Source: Tenuifilum sp. 4138str | GTDB taxonomy: Bacteria > Bacteroidota > Bacteroidia > Bacteroidales > Tenuifilaceae | Direction: 5' to 3' | NCBI RefSeq assembly: GCF_041102575.1 | Contig: NZ_JBGCUE010000006.1 | Location: 122,836 to 186,835 of the forward strand | Length of the DNA stretch: 64,000 nt | Shown: positions 1 to 9,734 of the stretch, in pieces | Layout: each line of letters begins with the position of its first letter | Numbering within the stretch: position 1 is the first letter of the stretch | Translations under genes and position numbers: made by a program | The notes under the pieces: generated by a model | What the model was told of the DNA's origin: nothing | The model's input: only the letters and a program-made list of their open reading frames with translations | Databases searched by the model: none

Positions 1-1
1 T

Positions 2-358
2 TACCTGCCTGGCGATAAAAGCTTTAGGGTTAACCTTACCGGGGTATACGGCAGTGGCTTGCCAATGTTGGATAGCTCCGTTCCTGATCAGAAAAGCTTT
101 AGGATGCCATCGTACAAGAGGATTGATGTTGGATTCACAAAATCCTTTATTGACAATGGGAAACGACTGGTGGGTAATTTAAAAATTGCTAACCTCTCAG
201 TAGGGGTCGATATTTTTAATCTTTTCAACTTTAACAATACGGTTTCCTATTTGTGGGTGCAAACTGTAGCCAACCAGGAGGGTAACTCGTATCGGTTTGC
301 CGTGCCCAACTATCTAACTTCGCGCAGAGTTAATGTTAGGTTTCAAATGAATTTTTAG
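2..358 (+). CDS. TonB-dependent receptor, C-terminal fragment (5' end outside window)
   Basis: Only the last ~118 codons are present; the reading frame is open from base 2 and ends at a TAG. The residues alternate polar and hydrophobic as in outer-membrane beta-strands. The closing stretch (VGVDIFNLFNF, then YLWV, VPNYLTSRRVNVRFQMNF) has the layout seen at the end of Bacteroidota TonB-dependent receptors, with a terminal Phe expected for recognition by the barrel assembly machinery. The substrate cannot be told from this fragment. Family call is from pattern recognition; the plug and N-terminal domains lie outside the window. Confidence 0.75.
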   Translation, partial: YLPGDKSFRVNLTGVYGSGLPMLDSSVPDQKSFRMPSYKRIDVGFTKSFIDNGKRLVGNLKIANLSVGVDIFNLFNFNNTVSYLWVQTVANQEGNSYRFAVPNYLTSRRVNVRFQMNF

Positions 359-366
359 CATTACCT

Positions 367-570
367 CTAGAATAAACGGGGGTAATCCTGATCGAATTTG
401 TTTAAAATTTTTGAGATGATTGCCTCACGCAGGAACTTTGATTTGTTCCTTACCTTATACCGCTTGCAGTAGTGGTTAATGGCTTCTAACTCGCTGGTGT
501 TAAACAGTATCTCTTTTCTATGAACCCGTTTTAGTTTTTCGGTATTGAACCCTCTACGTCGGCTATTCAT
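367..570 (-). CDS. Small conserved protein, ribbon-helix-helix-like
   Basis: A 67-residue basic protein. The N-terminus is Arg/Lys rich (NSRRRG, KLKRVHRKE). It is followed by a short strand-like segment (KEILFNTSELEAI) and two probable helices (NHYCKRYKV and KSKFLREAIISKIL), an arrangement resembling MetJ/Arc-type ribbon-helix-helix DNA-binding proteins. Similar short proteins are, from memory, common as hypothetical genes in Bacteroidales. It is transcribed toward the receptor gene, with only 8 bases between the two stops, and diverges from the kinase gene at 809. DNA binding is an inference; target and partner are unknown. Confidence 0.6.
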   Translation of the reverse strand: MNSRRRGFNTEKLKRVHRKEILFNTSELEAINHYCKRYKVRNKSKFLREAIISKILNKFDQDYPRLF

Positions 571-808
571 CGGTTAAATGACTTTTTTTGCAAATAAACC
601 AACTTTTTTCCTCGGTTTTCATTATTGGTTCAAACAGTTATCAAAAAGTTTTTAACAACTGCTATATGTAAACCTCTTTAATACTTTAGCTTGTAGCAAA
701 TTAGTTCCTTTTTGCCATTTAACTCACATTGTTCTATTTTGATTATTTCCGAAAACGTTTTAAATTTAGGATTTATTAACATAACCTTAGTCATTATAAC
801 CATACGTT

Positions 809-3292
809 ATGCTGCAGAACCATAACAATAACCTTGGTTTAGGCTATCCTTTTAACATTAGGCATTTTCTGTCGAACCTAAACCGATACTATAAGGCAGG
901 ATTTTGGTTTTGGGATTCAAACACCAATAGAATTCATTTGGGGAAAAAGTTTGTTAATGCTTTGGGCTTTAAGGAATCCGATAATGATAACATTCCCCTT
1001 GATGATTTTTTCAAATTAGTTCATAAAGATGATAAAAAGGCCCTGGAAAAATCGTTCCAGAGGTTAAGACATAGTTCTGCCTTACACCAGGAGTTGGATT
1101 TTAGATTAAAGATTCGTGAGGAGTGGCAGCATAAGAGGATTTTTGCATTTACCGTTAAGGATAACCCCAATGCAAACAGTTACTACATTATTGGTCAGTT
1201 CAGAAATGTTGACCCGGGCAAGAGTGATATAAATACCCATGATGTGTCCATTACATTCGAACGTTTTGCCAACCTACTACAAAAGCATCAGCTTGCTTTG
1301 CTTGAGATTGATTTGAATGGCACCGTTGTGAACTGGAACAAAAGTACCACAAGGCTTTTTCAGTTCGATTCAGAGAACACACAATCAGTTTCGCTTAAGG
1401 AAGGCTTTGCCGATGATACCTGGAAAAAATTTCAGGAGTGGTTGCTGAGTGGTTCAGGGAAGCCTTTTACCTCAGTCTATAGAAATATCAGTGGAAACGA
1501 GTTTAATCTAAGCTGGTCAAAACTTGCCGATAATCCTCAAGATAAAAAAAGATTTATAGTAGCAGCACGCGATATTAGTCAGCTTGTTGAGTTTCAAAAC
1601 CAAATTAAAAGACATGATTTTCAGAATGAGATAATATCATTGTTCTTCTCTCAGATTAAAGGGCAAACAACACCCGATGAGATTTTCCTACTGCTTGGAC
1701 AAACCATTGAAAAGGCTTTCCCTAAATCAATATCCATCGTTTTTTCCTACAGTGCCGACGATAGCTTTGTTACGCTGGAATCAATTTTTGGGGTAAAGAC
1801 CAAAGCGTGGGATACTTTTATTGATGAGCTGGGTTGGAACCCGGTTGGCCGTAGGCTTTTTATTGAAAAGGATAAACTTGCCACCTTAATTTCGGCCAAC
1901 GTACAGGAGAACATTATTCCCTTCAATGAGCTGCTTGATGGCATAGTATCGGCAACAACCTTTAAAATATTTGAGCGAACCTTCAAGATAGGCAAGAGCT
2001 ACATTTCCTGGATTGTTAAGGACGACAAACTGTTTGGTGGAATAATATTATTTCAAACACCCGATTCTGAACCGATTGATACACAATTCTTGAATAGAAT
2101 GTCGGTGGTAGCCTCAACGGTTATCGATATGAGTAAAGCGAATATGGATTCCTGCCAAATGGTTGATGGGTTAAAAAAACAGCTTGCCGAGAAGTATGAG
2201 CTATTAACATACATCAATCACAGCATAAGAACCCCGCTTAACTCTATAATTGGGTTTAGCAGTATGCTCGATTTTACTGAGCTAGACAAGTCGCTGCAAA
2301 CCGAATACCTTAGAATTATTCAAAACCAAAGCAAATCGCTGTTGGACCTCACCAATGAATTACAGGATTTTGTCAGAATTAGTACTGGGGCGCTCACAGT
2401 TATTAAAACCAAGCAAAATGTAAATGACTTTTTTCATGAACTAAAAGCAAATATCGATTTTCGATTGGGGTTGCTGGAACTATACAACATAAAGGTTAAC
2501 TATACGATTCCTGAAAATACCGATTTTCTTGAACTCTACATTGATTCCGGGCGTTTAAATCAGGCACTAAGCATCTATTTCATTCAATTCATAAAATTCA
2601 TTCAAACCGGAAGCCTAAATATTGGATATTCAATTGAGGATGATAAGATTAAGATTTTTATTCATGAAGGGGATTCATCAATTGATTCAAAAATACGAAC
2701 ATTATTTACTGATGACTTAAAAGCCTTACTAAACGGAACCTATAGCCATTCTTCCCATTTCAACATATTGTTGGCCAACAGGCTATTAACCTTACTTGAG
2801 GGTGAAGTGGATATAATCAACGACGGCAAGTTAAAGTTTGAGGTGAAATTTGGTTTAATTGCTAACGAGACCCAGCTCCAAGCCGATGAACTAAACGAAG
2901 AACAAGCCATAAAGAGAGTTGAATTCAAGAATAGTGTAGTTCTAATTGTTGAAGATGAAGAGGTTAACTATTTAATCCTAAACGAACTTCTGACGGCATG
3001 GGGGGTGTCAACCATTTGGGCTAAAAATGGTAGAGAAGCAGTGGATTTAGTAAGCTCGCTTAACCAAGGCATTAACCTCATCCTTATGGATATTAGGATG
3101 CCAGTTATGGATGGTTATGCAGCAACTATGGAAATAAAACAAGTTAATTCTGCTATTCCTGTTGTGGCCCAAACAGCCTTTTCGGCGCCACAGGAGCGTT
3201 TAAAAGCTCAGGCAGCTGGATGTAATGGTTACATCACAAAACCCATCGACCCCAACATTTTACACCATGTTCTTGAAATGTATTTAGCCTGA
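809..3292 (+). CDS. Hybrid histidine kinase / response regulator with degenerate ATPase domain
   Basis: 827 residues with no clear membrane segment, so probably cytoplasmic. Residues ~25-135 and ~150-260 look like two PAS domains (the second ends VAARDISQL). Residues ~265-440 are GAF-like. A HisKA helix follows with phospho-acceptor His471 (INHSIRTPLNSIIGF). The region where the HATPase domain should be (~535-690) lacks the N-box Asn (DSGRLNQALSIYFIQFIKF) and the glycine-rich boxes. The C-terminal receiver (~707-827) is complete: acidic pair E715/D716, phospho-site D761, T789 and K811. Family knowledge predicts phosphorelay. The missing ATP-binding residues suggest a phosphotransfer or sensor role without autokinase activity. 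It stands alone, divergent from the small gene upstream, and no cognate regulator is adjacent. Confidence 0.85.
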   Translation: MLQNHNNNLGLGYPFNIRHFLSNLNRYYKAGFWFWDSNTNRIHLGKKFVNALGFKESDNDNIPLDDFFKLVHKDDKKALEKSFQRLRHSSALHQELDFRLKIREEWQHKRIFAFTVKDNPNANSYYIIGQFRNVDPGKSDINTHDVSITFERFANLLQKHQLALLEIDLNGTVVNWNKSTTRLFQFDSENTQSVSLKEGFADDTWKKFQEWLLSGSGKPFTSVYRNISGNEFNLSWSKLADNPQDKKRFIVAARDISQLVEFQNQIKRHDFQNEIISLFFSQIKGQTTPDEIFLLLGQTIEKAFPKSISIVFSYSADDSFVTLESIFGVKTKAWDTFIDELGWNPVGRRLFIEKDKLATLISANVQENIIPFNELLDGIVSATTFKIFERTFKIGKSYISWIVKDDKLFGGIILFQTPDSEPIDTQFLNRMSVVASTVIDMSKANMDSCQMVDGLKKQLAEKYELLTYINHSIRTPLNSIIGFSSMLDFTELDKSLQTEYLRIIQNQSKSLLDLTNELQDFVRISTGALTVIKTKQNVNDFFHELKANIDFRLGLLELYNIKVNYTIPENTDFLELYIDSGRLNQALSIYFIQFIKFIQTGSLNIGYSIEDDKIKIFIHEGDSSIDSKIRTLFTDDLKALLNGTYSHSSHFNILLANRLLTLLEGEVDIINDGKLKFEVKFGLIANETQLQADELNEEQAIKRVEFKNSVVLIVEDEEVNYLILNELLTAWGVSTIWAKNGREAVDLVSSLNQGINLILMDIRMPVMDGYAATMEIKQVNSAIPVVAQTAFSAPQERLKAQAAGCNGYITKPIDPNILHHVLEMYLA

Positions 3293-3307
3293 ATCATTGC
3301 AATAAGC

Positions 3308-3315
3308 TATTTTTG
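3308..3315 (+). promoter_or_regulatory. Bacteroidota -7 promoter box for Xaa-Pro aminopeptidase
   Basis: TATTTTTG matches the Bacteroidota primary sigma -7 consensus TAnnTTTG and lies 31 bases before the ATG at 3347, just after the kinase stop. No exact TTTG is found at the usual 19-base spacing. Confidence 0.55.
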
Positions 3316-3346
3316 TAACCCATTCCGAGTTTAACATTAAAAAGAT

Positions 3347-5128
3347 ATGACTTTAACCATTCAGGAGAGATTAAGTCTACTCCGAAAGCAAATGAAAAAG
3401 GCTGATGTAGATGCCTACATTGTCCACCATAGCGATCCACATCTTAGTGAGTATATTCCAGACTACTGGAAGGAACGCGAATGGCTGTCGGGGTTTACAG
3501 GTTCTGCTGGTACCTTAGTGGTTACCCTAAAAAACGCTGCCCTGTGGACTGACTCAAGGTATTTTATCCAAGCCGAAATGCAGCTAAGTGGCACTGGCAT
3601 AGAGCTGTGTAAAATTGGTATGCCCGAAACGCCTGACATTCAATCGTGGTTGGCGCTTAACCTTAAGCAATACTCAACAGTTGCTTGCAATGGACTGCTC
3701 ATCTCACTCTCCAATCAAAGAGTCCTTAACGAGAACTTAAAAGCAAAAAAGTTCAAAGTAAGGTTCGATATCGATTTAGTGAGTAAAATTTGGGACGATA
3801 GGCCTACCATACCTCAGCAAAAAGTTTTTGTTCATACTGCTGAATTCGCCAAGGTTTCCGTACAGGAGAAACTGGGAAGAATAAGGAAAGAGCTACTGGT
3901 ACGAAACGCTACAGCTTACCTGATGTGCGCACTCGATGAGATATGCTGGACTTTTAATATTAGGGGTGCCGATATTTCGTACAATCCTGTTTTTCTTGCA
4001 TACGCAATTGTTGACGATGATAAAGCAACGCTATATGTTGATGAAAACAAGCTAACCGATGAGGTTATACAATTCCTTGCCAATGAGCAGGTATCAGTAA
4101 AGCCTTACAGTAAAATATTCGACAAGTTAGCAAAGCTTAAAAAGAAGGATGTACTGGTATTAGACCCTGCCAAGGTTAACTTCTCAATTTACTCTGCAAT
4201 ACCAGGTAACACTAAAGTTATTGAAACAACTGGTTTGGCAACCCAAATTAAGGCCCGAAAACAACCTGTTGAGGTTGAGGGTATTAACGATGCAATGGTG
4301 CAGGATGGAATTGCCATGGTTGAGTTCCTGTACTGGTTGGAGCAGAATGTTAAATCGGGTAAGGTCACTGAGATTACTGTTGCCGAAAAGTTACTGGAAT
4401 TTAGGAGCAAACGCAGGAATTTTATCAGTGAGAGTTTTGGAAGTATTGTAGGATACGCCGATCATGGGGCTATAGTGCATTACAGTGCAACTCCTCAAAC
4501 TAGCTACACCATCAAACCTGAAGGTTTCCTATTGGTTGATTCCGGTGGACAATACCTCAATGGCACTACCGATATTACCCGCACCATTCACCTTGGTAAC
4601 CCAACCCCTCAGGAGAAGCGTGATTTCACGCTTGTTTTGCAGGGTATGGTAGGGCTTTCTATGGCAAAGTTCCCTAAGGGTACTAGGGGTTCACAGCTCG
4701 ATACTTATGCCCGAATGGCATTATGGAGTCAGGGGCTAAACTATGGGCACGGAACAGGGCATGGTGTTGGATACTTCTTGAATGTGCATGAGGGGCCGCA
4801 ACAGATTAGACCGGAAAATCATCTTCCCATTGAGCCCGGTATGGTTATGTCCAATGAACCCGGTTTATACCGACCCAATGCCTATGGCATTAGAATTGAA
4901 AACCTGATTGTTTGCGTTGAGGATGAAACAAACGACTTTGGTTCATTCCTACGTTTCGATACCCTTACCCTTTGTCCAATTGATACCAAAGCCATTGACC
5001 TTGATATGCTAACCGTTCAGGAGCGAGAGTGGTTAAACCATTACCATCAGTTGGTTTACTTTAAGCTGTCGCCACACCTGGCAGCTGAGCATGAAAAATG
5101 GCTAAAAGAAATTACAAAACCCTTATAG
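3347..5128 (+). CDS. pepP: Xaa-Pro aminopeptidase (peptidase M24B)
   Basis: Metallo-aminopeptidase that removes N-terminal residues preceding proline. At 593 residues it is the long, three-domain form: two creatinase-like N-terminal domains (~1-310), then the pita-bread catalytic domain and a C-terminal extension (~530-593). The five expected metal ligands are all visible: D398 and D409 (LLVDSGG, GTTDITRT), H472 (GHGTGHGVGYFLNVHEG), E504 (NEPGLY) and E518 (GIRIENL). There is no signal peptide, so it is cytosolic. It is a single-gene unit, promoter at 3308 and a hairpin terminator immediately downstream. The symbol follows family usage; the prolidase versus aminopeptidase P distinction rests on length and domain layout. 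Confidence 0.92.
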   Translation: MTLTIQERLSLLRKQMKKADVDAYIVHHSDPHLSEYIPDYWKEREWLSGFTGSAGTLVVTLKNAALWTDSRYFIQAEMQLSGTGIELCKIGMPETPDIQSWLALNLKQYSTVACNGLLISLSNQRVLNENLKAKKFKVRFDIDLVSKIWDDRPTIPQQKVFVHTAEFAKVSVQEKLGRIRKELLVRNATAYLMCALDEICWTFNIRGADISYNPVFLAYAIVDDDKATLYVDENKLTDEVIQFLANEQVSVKPYSKIFDKLAKLKKKDVLVLDPAKVNFSIYSAIPGNTKVIETTGLATQIKARKQPVEVEGINDAMVQDGIAMVEFLYWLEQNVKSGKVTEITVAEKLLEFRSKRRNFISESFGSIVGYADHGAIVHYSATPQTSYTIKPEGFLLVDSGGQYLNGTTDITRTIHLGNPTPQEKRDFTLVLQGMVGLSMAKFPKGTRGSQLDTYARMALWSQGLNYGHGTGHGVGYFLNVHEGPQQIRPENHLPIEPGMVMSNEPGLYRPNAYGIRIENLIVCVEDETNDFGSFLRFDTLTLCPIDTKAIDLDMLTVQEREWLNHYHQLVYFKLSPHLAAEHEKWLKEITKPL

Positions 5129-5138
5129 GAAAATAAAG

Positions 5139-5165
5139 AAGGCTGTCATTTACTGACAGCCTTTT
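5139..5165. terminator. Bidirectional intrinsic terminator
   Basis: Perfect 10-base inverted repeat AAGGCTGTCA / TGACAGCCTT (5139-5148 and 5154-5163) with a 5-base loop. It sits between the convergent aminopeptidase and yjbQ genes. T-rich on the plus strand, A-rich upstream, so it can serve both. Confidence 0.85.
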
Positions 5166-5167
5166 AA

Positions 5168-5584
5168 CTATTCACCAATAATCTTAACCAGAACCCTTTT
5201 TCGGCGTTTGCCATCGAATTCACCGTAGAAAATTTGTTCCCAGGGACCAAAATCGAGTTTGCCATTGGTAACAGCAACAACCACTTCGCGTCCCATAATG
5301 GTTCGTTTTAGGTGTGCATCGGCATTATCTTCAAACCCGTTGTGTTTGTACTGTGAGTAAGGTTTTTCGGGTGCAAGCTTTTCGAGCCATACTTCAAAAT
5401 CGTGGTGCAAGCCACTTTCATCGTCGTTGATGAATACGCTCGATGTAATGTGCATGGCGTTTACCAGGCATAGTCCTTCCTTAATTCCGCTCTCGGCTAG
5501 GCAAACTTCAACATCGCGTGTAATATTGATATACTCACGCCGATTCCGTGTCTCGAACCATAGTTCTTTGCGATACGATTTCAT
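5168..5584 (-). CDS. yjbQ: YjbQ family protein (UPF0047, secondary thiamine-phosphate synthase-like)
   Basis: 138 residues, the usual length for the family. The diagnostic motifs are present: the [13 protein letters not shown] stretch, [15 protein letters not shown], and the [18 protein letters not shown] block. Family members form small trimeric metal-binding proteins, and E. coli YjbQ has weak thiamine-phosphate synthase activity; the physiological role remains unsettled. The start lies only 2 bases from the end of the phosphohexomutase gene upstream on the minus strand, so the two are probably co-transcribed, with the hairpin at 5139-5165 ending the transcript. Confidence 0.88.
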   Translation of the reverse strand: MKSYRKELWFETRNRREYINITRDVEVCLAESGIKEGLCLVNAMHITSSVFINDDESGLHHDFEVWLEKLAPEKPYSQYKHNGFEDNADAHLKRTIMGREVVVAVTNGKLDFGPWEQIFYGEFDGKRRKRVLVKIIGE

Positions 5585-5586
5585 TG

Positions 5587-7317
5587 CTATTTGAGGTTAA
5601 GCTCTGCTACAATAGTTTCAATCTTTTTGTCGAGTTTTGCCAGTGCCATGTCAATATCATCGTTTGCAGCCATAGTGCCTTTAACACCTATGTAGAATTT
5701 TATTTTGGGTTCAGTCCCCGATGGGCGAACCGATACTTTGGTACCATCGGCAGTGATGAACTGCATTACATCGGATTTTGGCTGGTTTGTATGCTTTTCC
5801 TTTCCGGTATGAACATCTACAAAAACTTGATTTTGGTAGTCGATAATGGAAGTTACCTTTGAACCGCCAATGTTTTGTGGGGGTTTACTACGAAAAGCAT
5901 CCATCATGGCTTTAATCTCTGTTAAGCCATCTATTCCCTTACGGGTAAGCGAGATCAAATGCTCTTTGTACAGTCCATATTCCCTGTAAATATCGCTCAA
6001 AATATCGTACAGGGTTTTGTTCTGGCTTTTAGCCCAAGCCGCAATCTCGGCAAACATGGCGCAGCTGATTACCGCATCTTTATCGCGGACAAAATCGCCA
6101 TACAGGTAACCGTAACTCTCCTCGCCACCGGCGATGAATTTCTTTACCCCTTCAAATTCGCGAATTTTTTCGGCAATATATTTGAATCCGGTGAGCACCT
6201 CGTAGCAATCAACCCCAAATCCATGAGCGATGGAACTAATTAGGTCAGTGGTTACAATTGTTTTAACCACGAACTCATTACCGGTAATGCGGTTATGTTC
6301 ATGCCACTTTTTGAGAATATAGTAGATAAGAATTGATGCGGCTTGATTACCGTTAAGCAGGGTAAACTCGCCGTTTGGCTTTCTAATCCCAATTCCAACA
6401 CGGTCGGCATCGGGGTCGGTGGCCATGGCAATCTCAGCATTTGTTTTAATTGCTTTGTCAATTGCCATTTGCATAGTAGCACGTTCCTCGGGGTTTGGCG
6501 ATGCTACTGTTGGAAAATTACCATCAACCACGCATTGCTCATCAACGGTGATAATATTTTTAAAGCCAAATTTGCGAAGTGCCATGGGTACAAGGTTTAC
6601 ACCTGTTCCGTGAATTGGGGTGTAAACAATAGGCATATCGCGATACTTTTCGATGATATCCGAAAGTGAAAGCGTTGAAAGCGTATTCAGGTAAATTTCA
6701 TCTAACTCCCTACCAATTTTGACAATTAGGTTATCGTTCCCTTTAAAGTTAACCTGCTCAATGCTTGAAATAGACTTAACTTCACTGATTATTCCCTTGT
6801 CGTGGGGTGGAACAATTTGACCACCATCTTCCCAGTAAACCTTATAGCCGTTGTATTCCTTTGGATTGTGCGATGCAGTTACAACAATTCCACACTGGCA
6901 CTTGAACGTTCTAATTGCGAAGCTAAGTTCTGGTGTTGGTCTAAGGGCGTCGAACAGGTAAACCTTTATGCCATTGGCACTTAGAACCTGTGCTGCCACA
7001 TTGGCGAATAGGGTGCTGTTGTTCCGGGAGTCGTGTGCAATGGCGGCCCGTATTTCAGGTAGATGTTTAAAGTTGTTTTTCAGGTAGTTACATAAACCCT
7101 GGGTGGCCATGCCAACAGTATATATGTTCATTCTATTTGTGCCAACACCCATAATTCCACGTAAACCGCCTGTACCAAACTCCAAATCGCAGTAAAACGA
7201 TTCGGTTAGCTCCTTGGGGTCTTGCTCAATCATCTGGGCAACCCTTGCCCTGGTTTCCTCATCAAAAGGTGGATTAAGCCATTGCTTGGCTTTTTCCATT
7301 ATTTCCTTTTCAACCAT
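5587..7317 (-). CDS. Phosphoglucomutase/phosphomannomutase family phosphohexomutase
   Basis: Interconverts hexose 1- and 6-phosphates in the cytoplasm through a phosphoserine. At 576 residues it is the long PGM2-like type common in Bacteroidota. Visible motifs in order: catalytic Ser149 in [16 protein letters not shown], the magnesium loop DPDADR (301-306), the sugar-binding GGEES (397-401) and the phosphate-binding RPSGTEPK (531-538). It follows rfbD by 21 bases. This fits supply of glucose-1-phosphate, the substrate of RfbA encoded in the same run. Whether glucose or mannose is preferred cannot be read from sequence. Confidence 0.92.
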   Translation of the reverse strand: MVEKEIMEKAKQWLNPPFDEETRARVAQMIEQDPKELTESFYCDLEFGTGGLRGIMGVGTNRMNIYTVGMATQGLCNYLKNNFKHLPEIRAAIAHDSRNNSTLFANVAAQVLSANGIKVYLFDALRPTPELSFAIRTFKCQCGIVVTASHNPKEYNGYKVYWEDGGQIVPPHDKGIISEVKSISSIEQVNFKGNDNLIVKIGRELDEIYLNTLSTLSLSDIIEKYRDMPIVYTPIHGTGVNLVPMALRKFGFKNIITVDEQCVVDGNFPTVASPNPEERATMQMAIDKAIKTNAEIAMATDPDADRVGIGIRKPNGEFTLLNGNQAASILIYYILKKWHEHNRITGNEFVVKTIVTTDLISSIAHGFGVDCYEVLTGFKYIAEKIREFEGVKKFIAGGEESYGYLYGDFVRDKDAVISCAMFAEIAAWAKSQNKTLYDILSDIYREYGLYKEHLISLTRKGIDGLTEIKAMMDAFRSKPPQNIGGSKVTSIIDYQNQVFVDVHTGKEKHTNQPKSDVMQFITADGTKVSVRPSGTEPKIKFYIGVKGTMAANDDIDMALAKLDKKIETIVAELNLK

Positions 7318-7338
7318 ATTGTAGTATTTTTTAGTGTT

Positions 7339-8196
7339 TTACCTTAAGTATTCCTGTAAGCATTTTACTAAGCTTTGCCTCCAGTGTGGGATTTCCATTT
7401 CCAGCAAGTTAGTAATTTTTTGCTTATTCAACACGCTATACTGAGGTCGAATTGCTTTAGTGGGGTAGTCACTGGTTGTAATGGGGGTTATTTTTGTAGT
7501 AAGCCCAGCCTGTTTGATGATTTCGTAAGCAAAATCGTACCAGCTGCAAACTCCCTGGTTGGAAAAATGGAAGATTTCCGGTGTGAATAACCTCTCGGGT
7601 GACTCAGCGATTCGTAGAATTGCATATGCAAGATCGTTGGCAAGGGTAGGGGTCCCTGTTTGGTCAAAAACCACTCTAAGCTCAGGGCGTTCCTTTCCGT
7701 ACTTTAGCATGGTTTTCATGAAGTTGTTACCGTAAGCCGAGTATAACCACGATGTTCTGATTACCATTGTATTGCCAAGTGCCATAGACCTTAGTTCCCC
7801 CTCAAGCTTACTTTTTCCGTAAACCGATTGTGGGTTTACCTTATCGGTTTCAACGTAGGGGACATTGGACTTACCATCAAAAACATAGTCGGTTGAAATA
7901 TGTATCAGCTTAACACCCATTAATTTGCATTGTTCGGCGAGGTTTGCGGGTGCATCGGCATTCAGGGCAAATGCCTTGTCTTCTTCATCCTCGGCCTTAT
8001 CTACTGCCGTATAGGCTGCACAGTTCACAACAACATTAGGTGCATACTTTTTAAGTGCCAGTTGAACCGATTCCTTGCTACATATATCGGTTTCTTCTAT
8101 ATCGGTATAAAAAATAGCTAAATCTGGAAAAATACTTGATTCCTTTTTAATGACAGTTCCTAGCTGACCGTTTGCTCCGGTTACAAGAATTTTCAT
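7339..8196 (-). CDS. rfbD: dTDP-4-dehydrorhamnose reductase
   Basis: Last step of dTDP-L-rhamnose synthesis: NAD(P)H reduction of dTDP-4-keto-L-rhamnose. 285 residues, normal length, extended SDR fold. The nucleotide loop is GANGQLG at residues 7-13. STDYVFDGKS begins at 101, and the catalytic Tyr126/Lys130 lie in YGKSK. The gene follows rfbC with a 5-base gap, in the order rfbA-rfbC-rfbD on the minus strand. Shared transcription from the promoter at 9697-9727 is likely. The dehydratase gene rfbB is not in the window. Confidence 0.95.
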   Translation of the reverse strand: MKILVTGANGQLGTVIKKESSIFPDLAIFYTDIEETDICSKESVQLALKKYAPNVVVNCAAYTAVDKAEDEEDKAFALNADAPANLAEQCKLMGVKLIHISTDYVFDGKSNVPYVETDKVNPQSVYGKSKLEGELRSMALGNTMVIRTSWLYSAYGNNFMKTMLKYGKERPELRVVFDQTGTPTLANDLAYAILRIAESPERLFTPEIFHFSNQGVCSWYDFAYEIIKQAGLTTKITPITTSDYPTKAIRPQYSVLNKQKITNLLEMEIPHWRQSLVKCLQEYLR

Positions 8197-8201
8197 GGTA
8201 G

Positions 8202-8768
8202 TTAGTAGGTTGAACCAAAAACAAAGTTTAGCTCGGCATCCTTCATTGCCGGGTGAACATTATCCTTAGCCGATACAATGGCCTGCTCCATAGGAATTTT
8301 CCAATCAATCCCAATCTCAGGATCGTTGTACCGAATACCCCTGTCAGCTTCAGGGTTATAGTATTGATCGCACTTGTAGCTAACTATAGCAAAATCGCTT
8401 AGAACGGCAAAGCCGTGTGCAAAACCCTTTGGAATCAACAGTTGATATTTATTATCATCGGAGAGTTCAACACCAACATATTGCCCAAATGTGGGGGAAT
8501 TCTTTCTGATATCAACCGCCACATCAAATATTCTACCGGCAACAACCCTAACCAGTTTGGTTTGTGAGTAAGGCGAAAGCTGATAATGCAGACCCCGGAT
8601 TACATTTTTTCTTGAGTACGATTCGTTATCCTGAACAAAATTGATTTCAATTCCCATTTTTTTGAAGGCATCTACATTGTGACTTTCGAAAAAATAACCC
8701 CTGTGGTCAGTAAAAACCTTAGGTTTAATAATCAGCACATCGGGAATTTGGGTTGGCTCAATAGTCAT
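8202..8768 (-). CDS. rfbC: dTDP-4-dehydrorhamnose 3,5-epimerase
   Basis: Epimerises dTDP-4-keto-6-deoxyglucose at C3 and C5. The protein from the ATG at 8768 has 188 residues, the standard size. A longer reading frame runs back into rfbA, but those extra residues are not family-like, so the internal ATG is chosen. Motifs: FTDHRGYFFES, then NVIRGLHYQ with catalytic His61, and the cupin core PKGFAHGFAVLSD. The gene starts 11 bases after the rfbA stop, typical of translational coupling in this rhamnose operon. Confidence 0.94.
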   Translation of the reverse strand: MTIEPTQIPDVLIIKPKVFTDHRGYFFESHNVDAFKKMGIEINFVQDNESYSRKNVIRGLHYQLSPYSQTKLVRVVAGRIFDVAVDIRKNSPTFGQYVGVELSDDNKYQLLIPKGFAHGFAVLSDFAIVSYKCDQYYNPEADRGIRYNDPEIGIDWKIPMEQAIVSAKDNVHPAMKDAELNFVFGSTY

Positions 8769-8779
8769 ACTGAAATATT

Positions 8780-9658
8780 TTAAAGGTAAACTTTTTCGTT
8801 TGCAATTCTGTAAAGGTATTGCCCGTACTGGTTGTTTGCCAGGGCTTCGGCAAGTTTTAGCAGTTGTTCCTTTGAGATAAATCCATTTCGGTAAGCAATT
8901 TCTTCGAGGCAAGCAACCTTAAGACCCTGTCTGTCCTCAATGGTTTGAATGAAGTTTGATGCCTGAAGCAAGCTTTCATGGGTTCCGGTATCGAGCCAGG
9001 CCATACCTCGTCCCATTATTTTAAGGTTTAGCCTACCCTCATTTAGGTAGAGTCTGTTCAGATCGGTAATTTCTAGTTCACCCCTTTTGGAAGGTTTAAG
9101 CGATTTTGCCTTTTCTACCACATCGTTGCTGTAGAAGTAAAGCCCCGTAACGGCAAAGTTCGATTTGGGGTTTTCGGGCTTTTCCTCTATGCTTAATACT
9201 TTCCCTGTTTCATCAAACTCAGCAACACCATACCGATGCGGATCTTTAACGTAGTAGCCAAAAACTATAGCGCCATCGTTCAGCTTGGCGCTTTCCTTAA
9301 GCAGCTCGCTAAGATTTCCGCCGTAAAAAATATTATCGCCCAATACAAGGCAAACGCTATCGGTACCAATAAAGTTTTCACCAATTATAAAGGCTTGAGC
9401 CAAACCATCGGGTGATGGTTGAATGGCATACTGAATATTTAAACCCAATTGCGAACCATCGCCAAAAAGATCTTGATACAGGTGTATATCTTTTGGTGTT
9501 GAGATAATGAGTATATCCTTAATCTGTGCCAGCATTAGCACCGATAAGGGGTAGTAAATCATTGGTTTATCGTAAATGGGAATGATTTGCTTTGAAATGC
9601 TTTTGGTTATTGGGTATAACCGTGTTCCGGCTCCTCCTGCTAAAATTATTCCTTTCAT
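8780..9658 (-). CDS. rfbA: Glucose-1-phosphate thymidylyltransferase
   Basis: Makes dTDP-glucose from dTTP and glucose-1-phosphate, the first committed step to dTDP-rhamnose. 292 residues. The N-terminal nucleotidyltransferase signature [17 protein letters not shown] is present, followed by the [11 protein letters not shown] substrate motif, VLGDNIFYG and the [19 protein letters not shown] block of RmlA. It is the first gene of the minus-strand run rfbA-rfbC-rfbD-phosphohexomutase-yjbQ, and has a consensus promoter starting about 40 bases upstream. Confidence 0.95.
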   Translation of the reverse strand: MKGIILAGGAGTRLYPITKSISKQIIPIYDKPMIYYPLSVLMLAQIKDILIISTPKDIHLYQDLFGDGSQLGLNIQYAIQPSPDGLAQAFIIGENFIGTDSVCLVLGDNIFYGGNLSELLKESAKLNDGAIVFGYYVKDPHRYGVAEFDETGKVLSIEEKPENPKSNFAVTGLYFYSNDVVEKAKSLKPSKRGELEITDLNRLYLNEGRLNLKIMGRGMAWLDTGTHESLLQASNFIQTIEDRQGLKVACLEEIAYRNGFISKEQLLKLAEALANNQYGQYLYRIANEKVYL

Positions 9659-9696
9659 GGTGTTTTTTTTAACTAATCAGTTTTTAAAAAATTACA

Positions 9697-9727
9697 CAAA
9701 AATAGGCTTTGGCATCAGCTTCACAAA
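9697..9727 (-). promoter_or_regulatory. Promoter of the rfbA operon
   Basis: Read on the minus strand: TTTG (9727-9724), exactly 19 bases, then TATTTTTG (9704-9697). This is a full match to the Bacteroidota -33/-7 consensus. It lies between the UXS stop and the rfbA start, so the rhamnose genes can be transcribed independently of the UXS gene. Confidence 0.8.
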
Positions 9728-9734
9728 ATTATAA

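Noticed and set aside
8769..8912. N-terminal extension of RfbC overlapping rfbA
   Set aside because: The extra residues are not seen in the family; ATG at 8768 gives the standard 188 residues.
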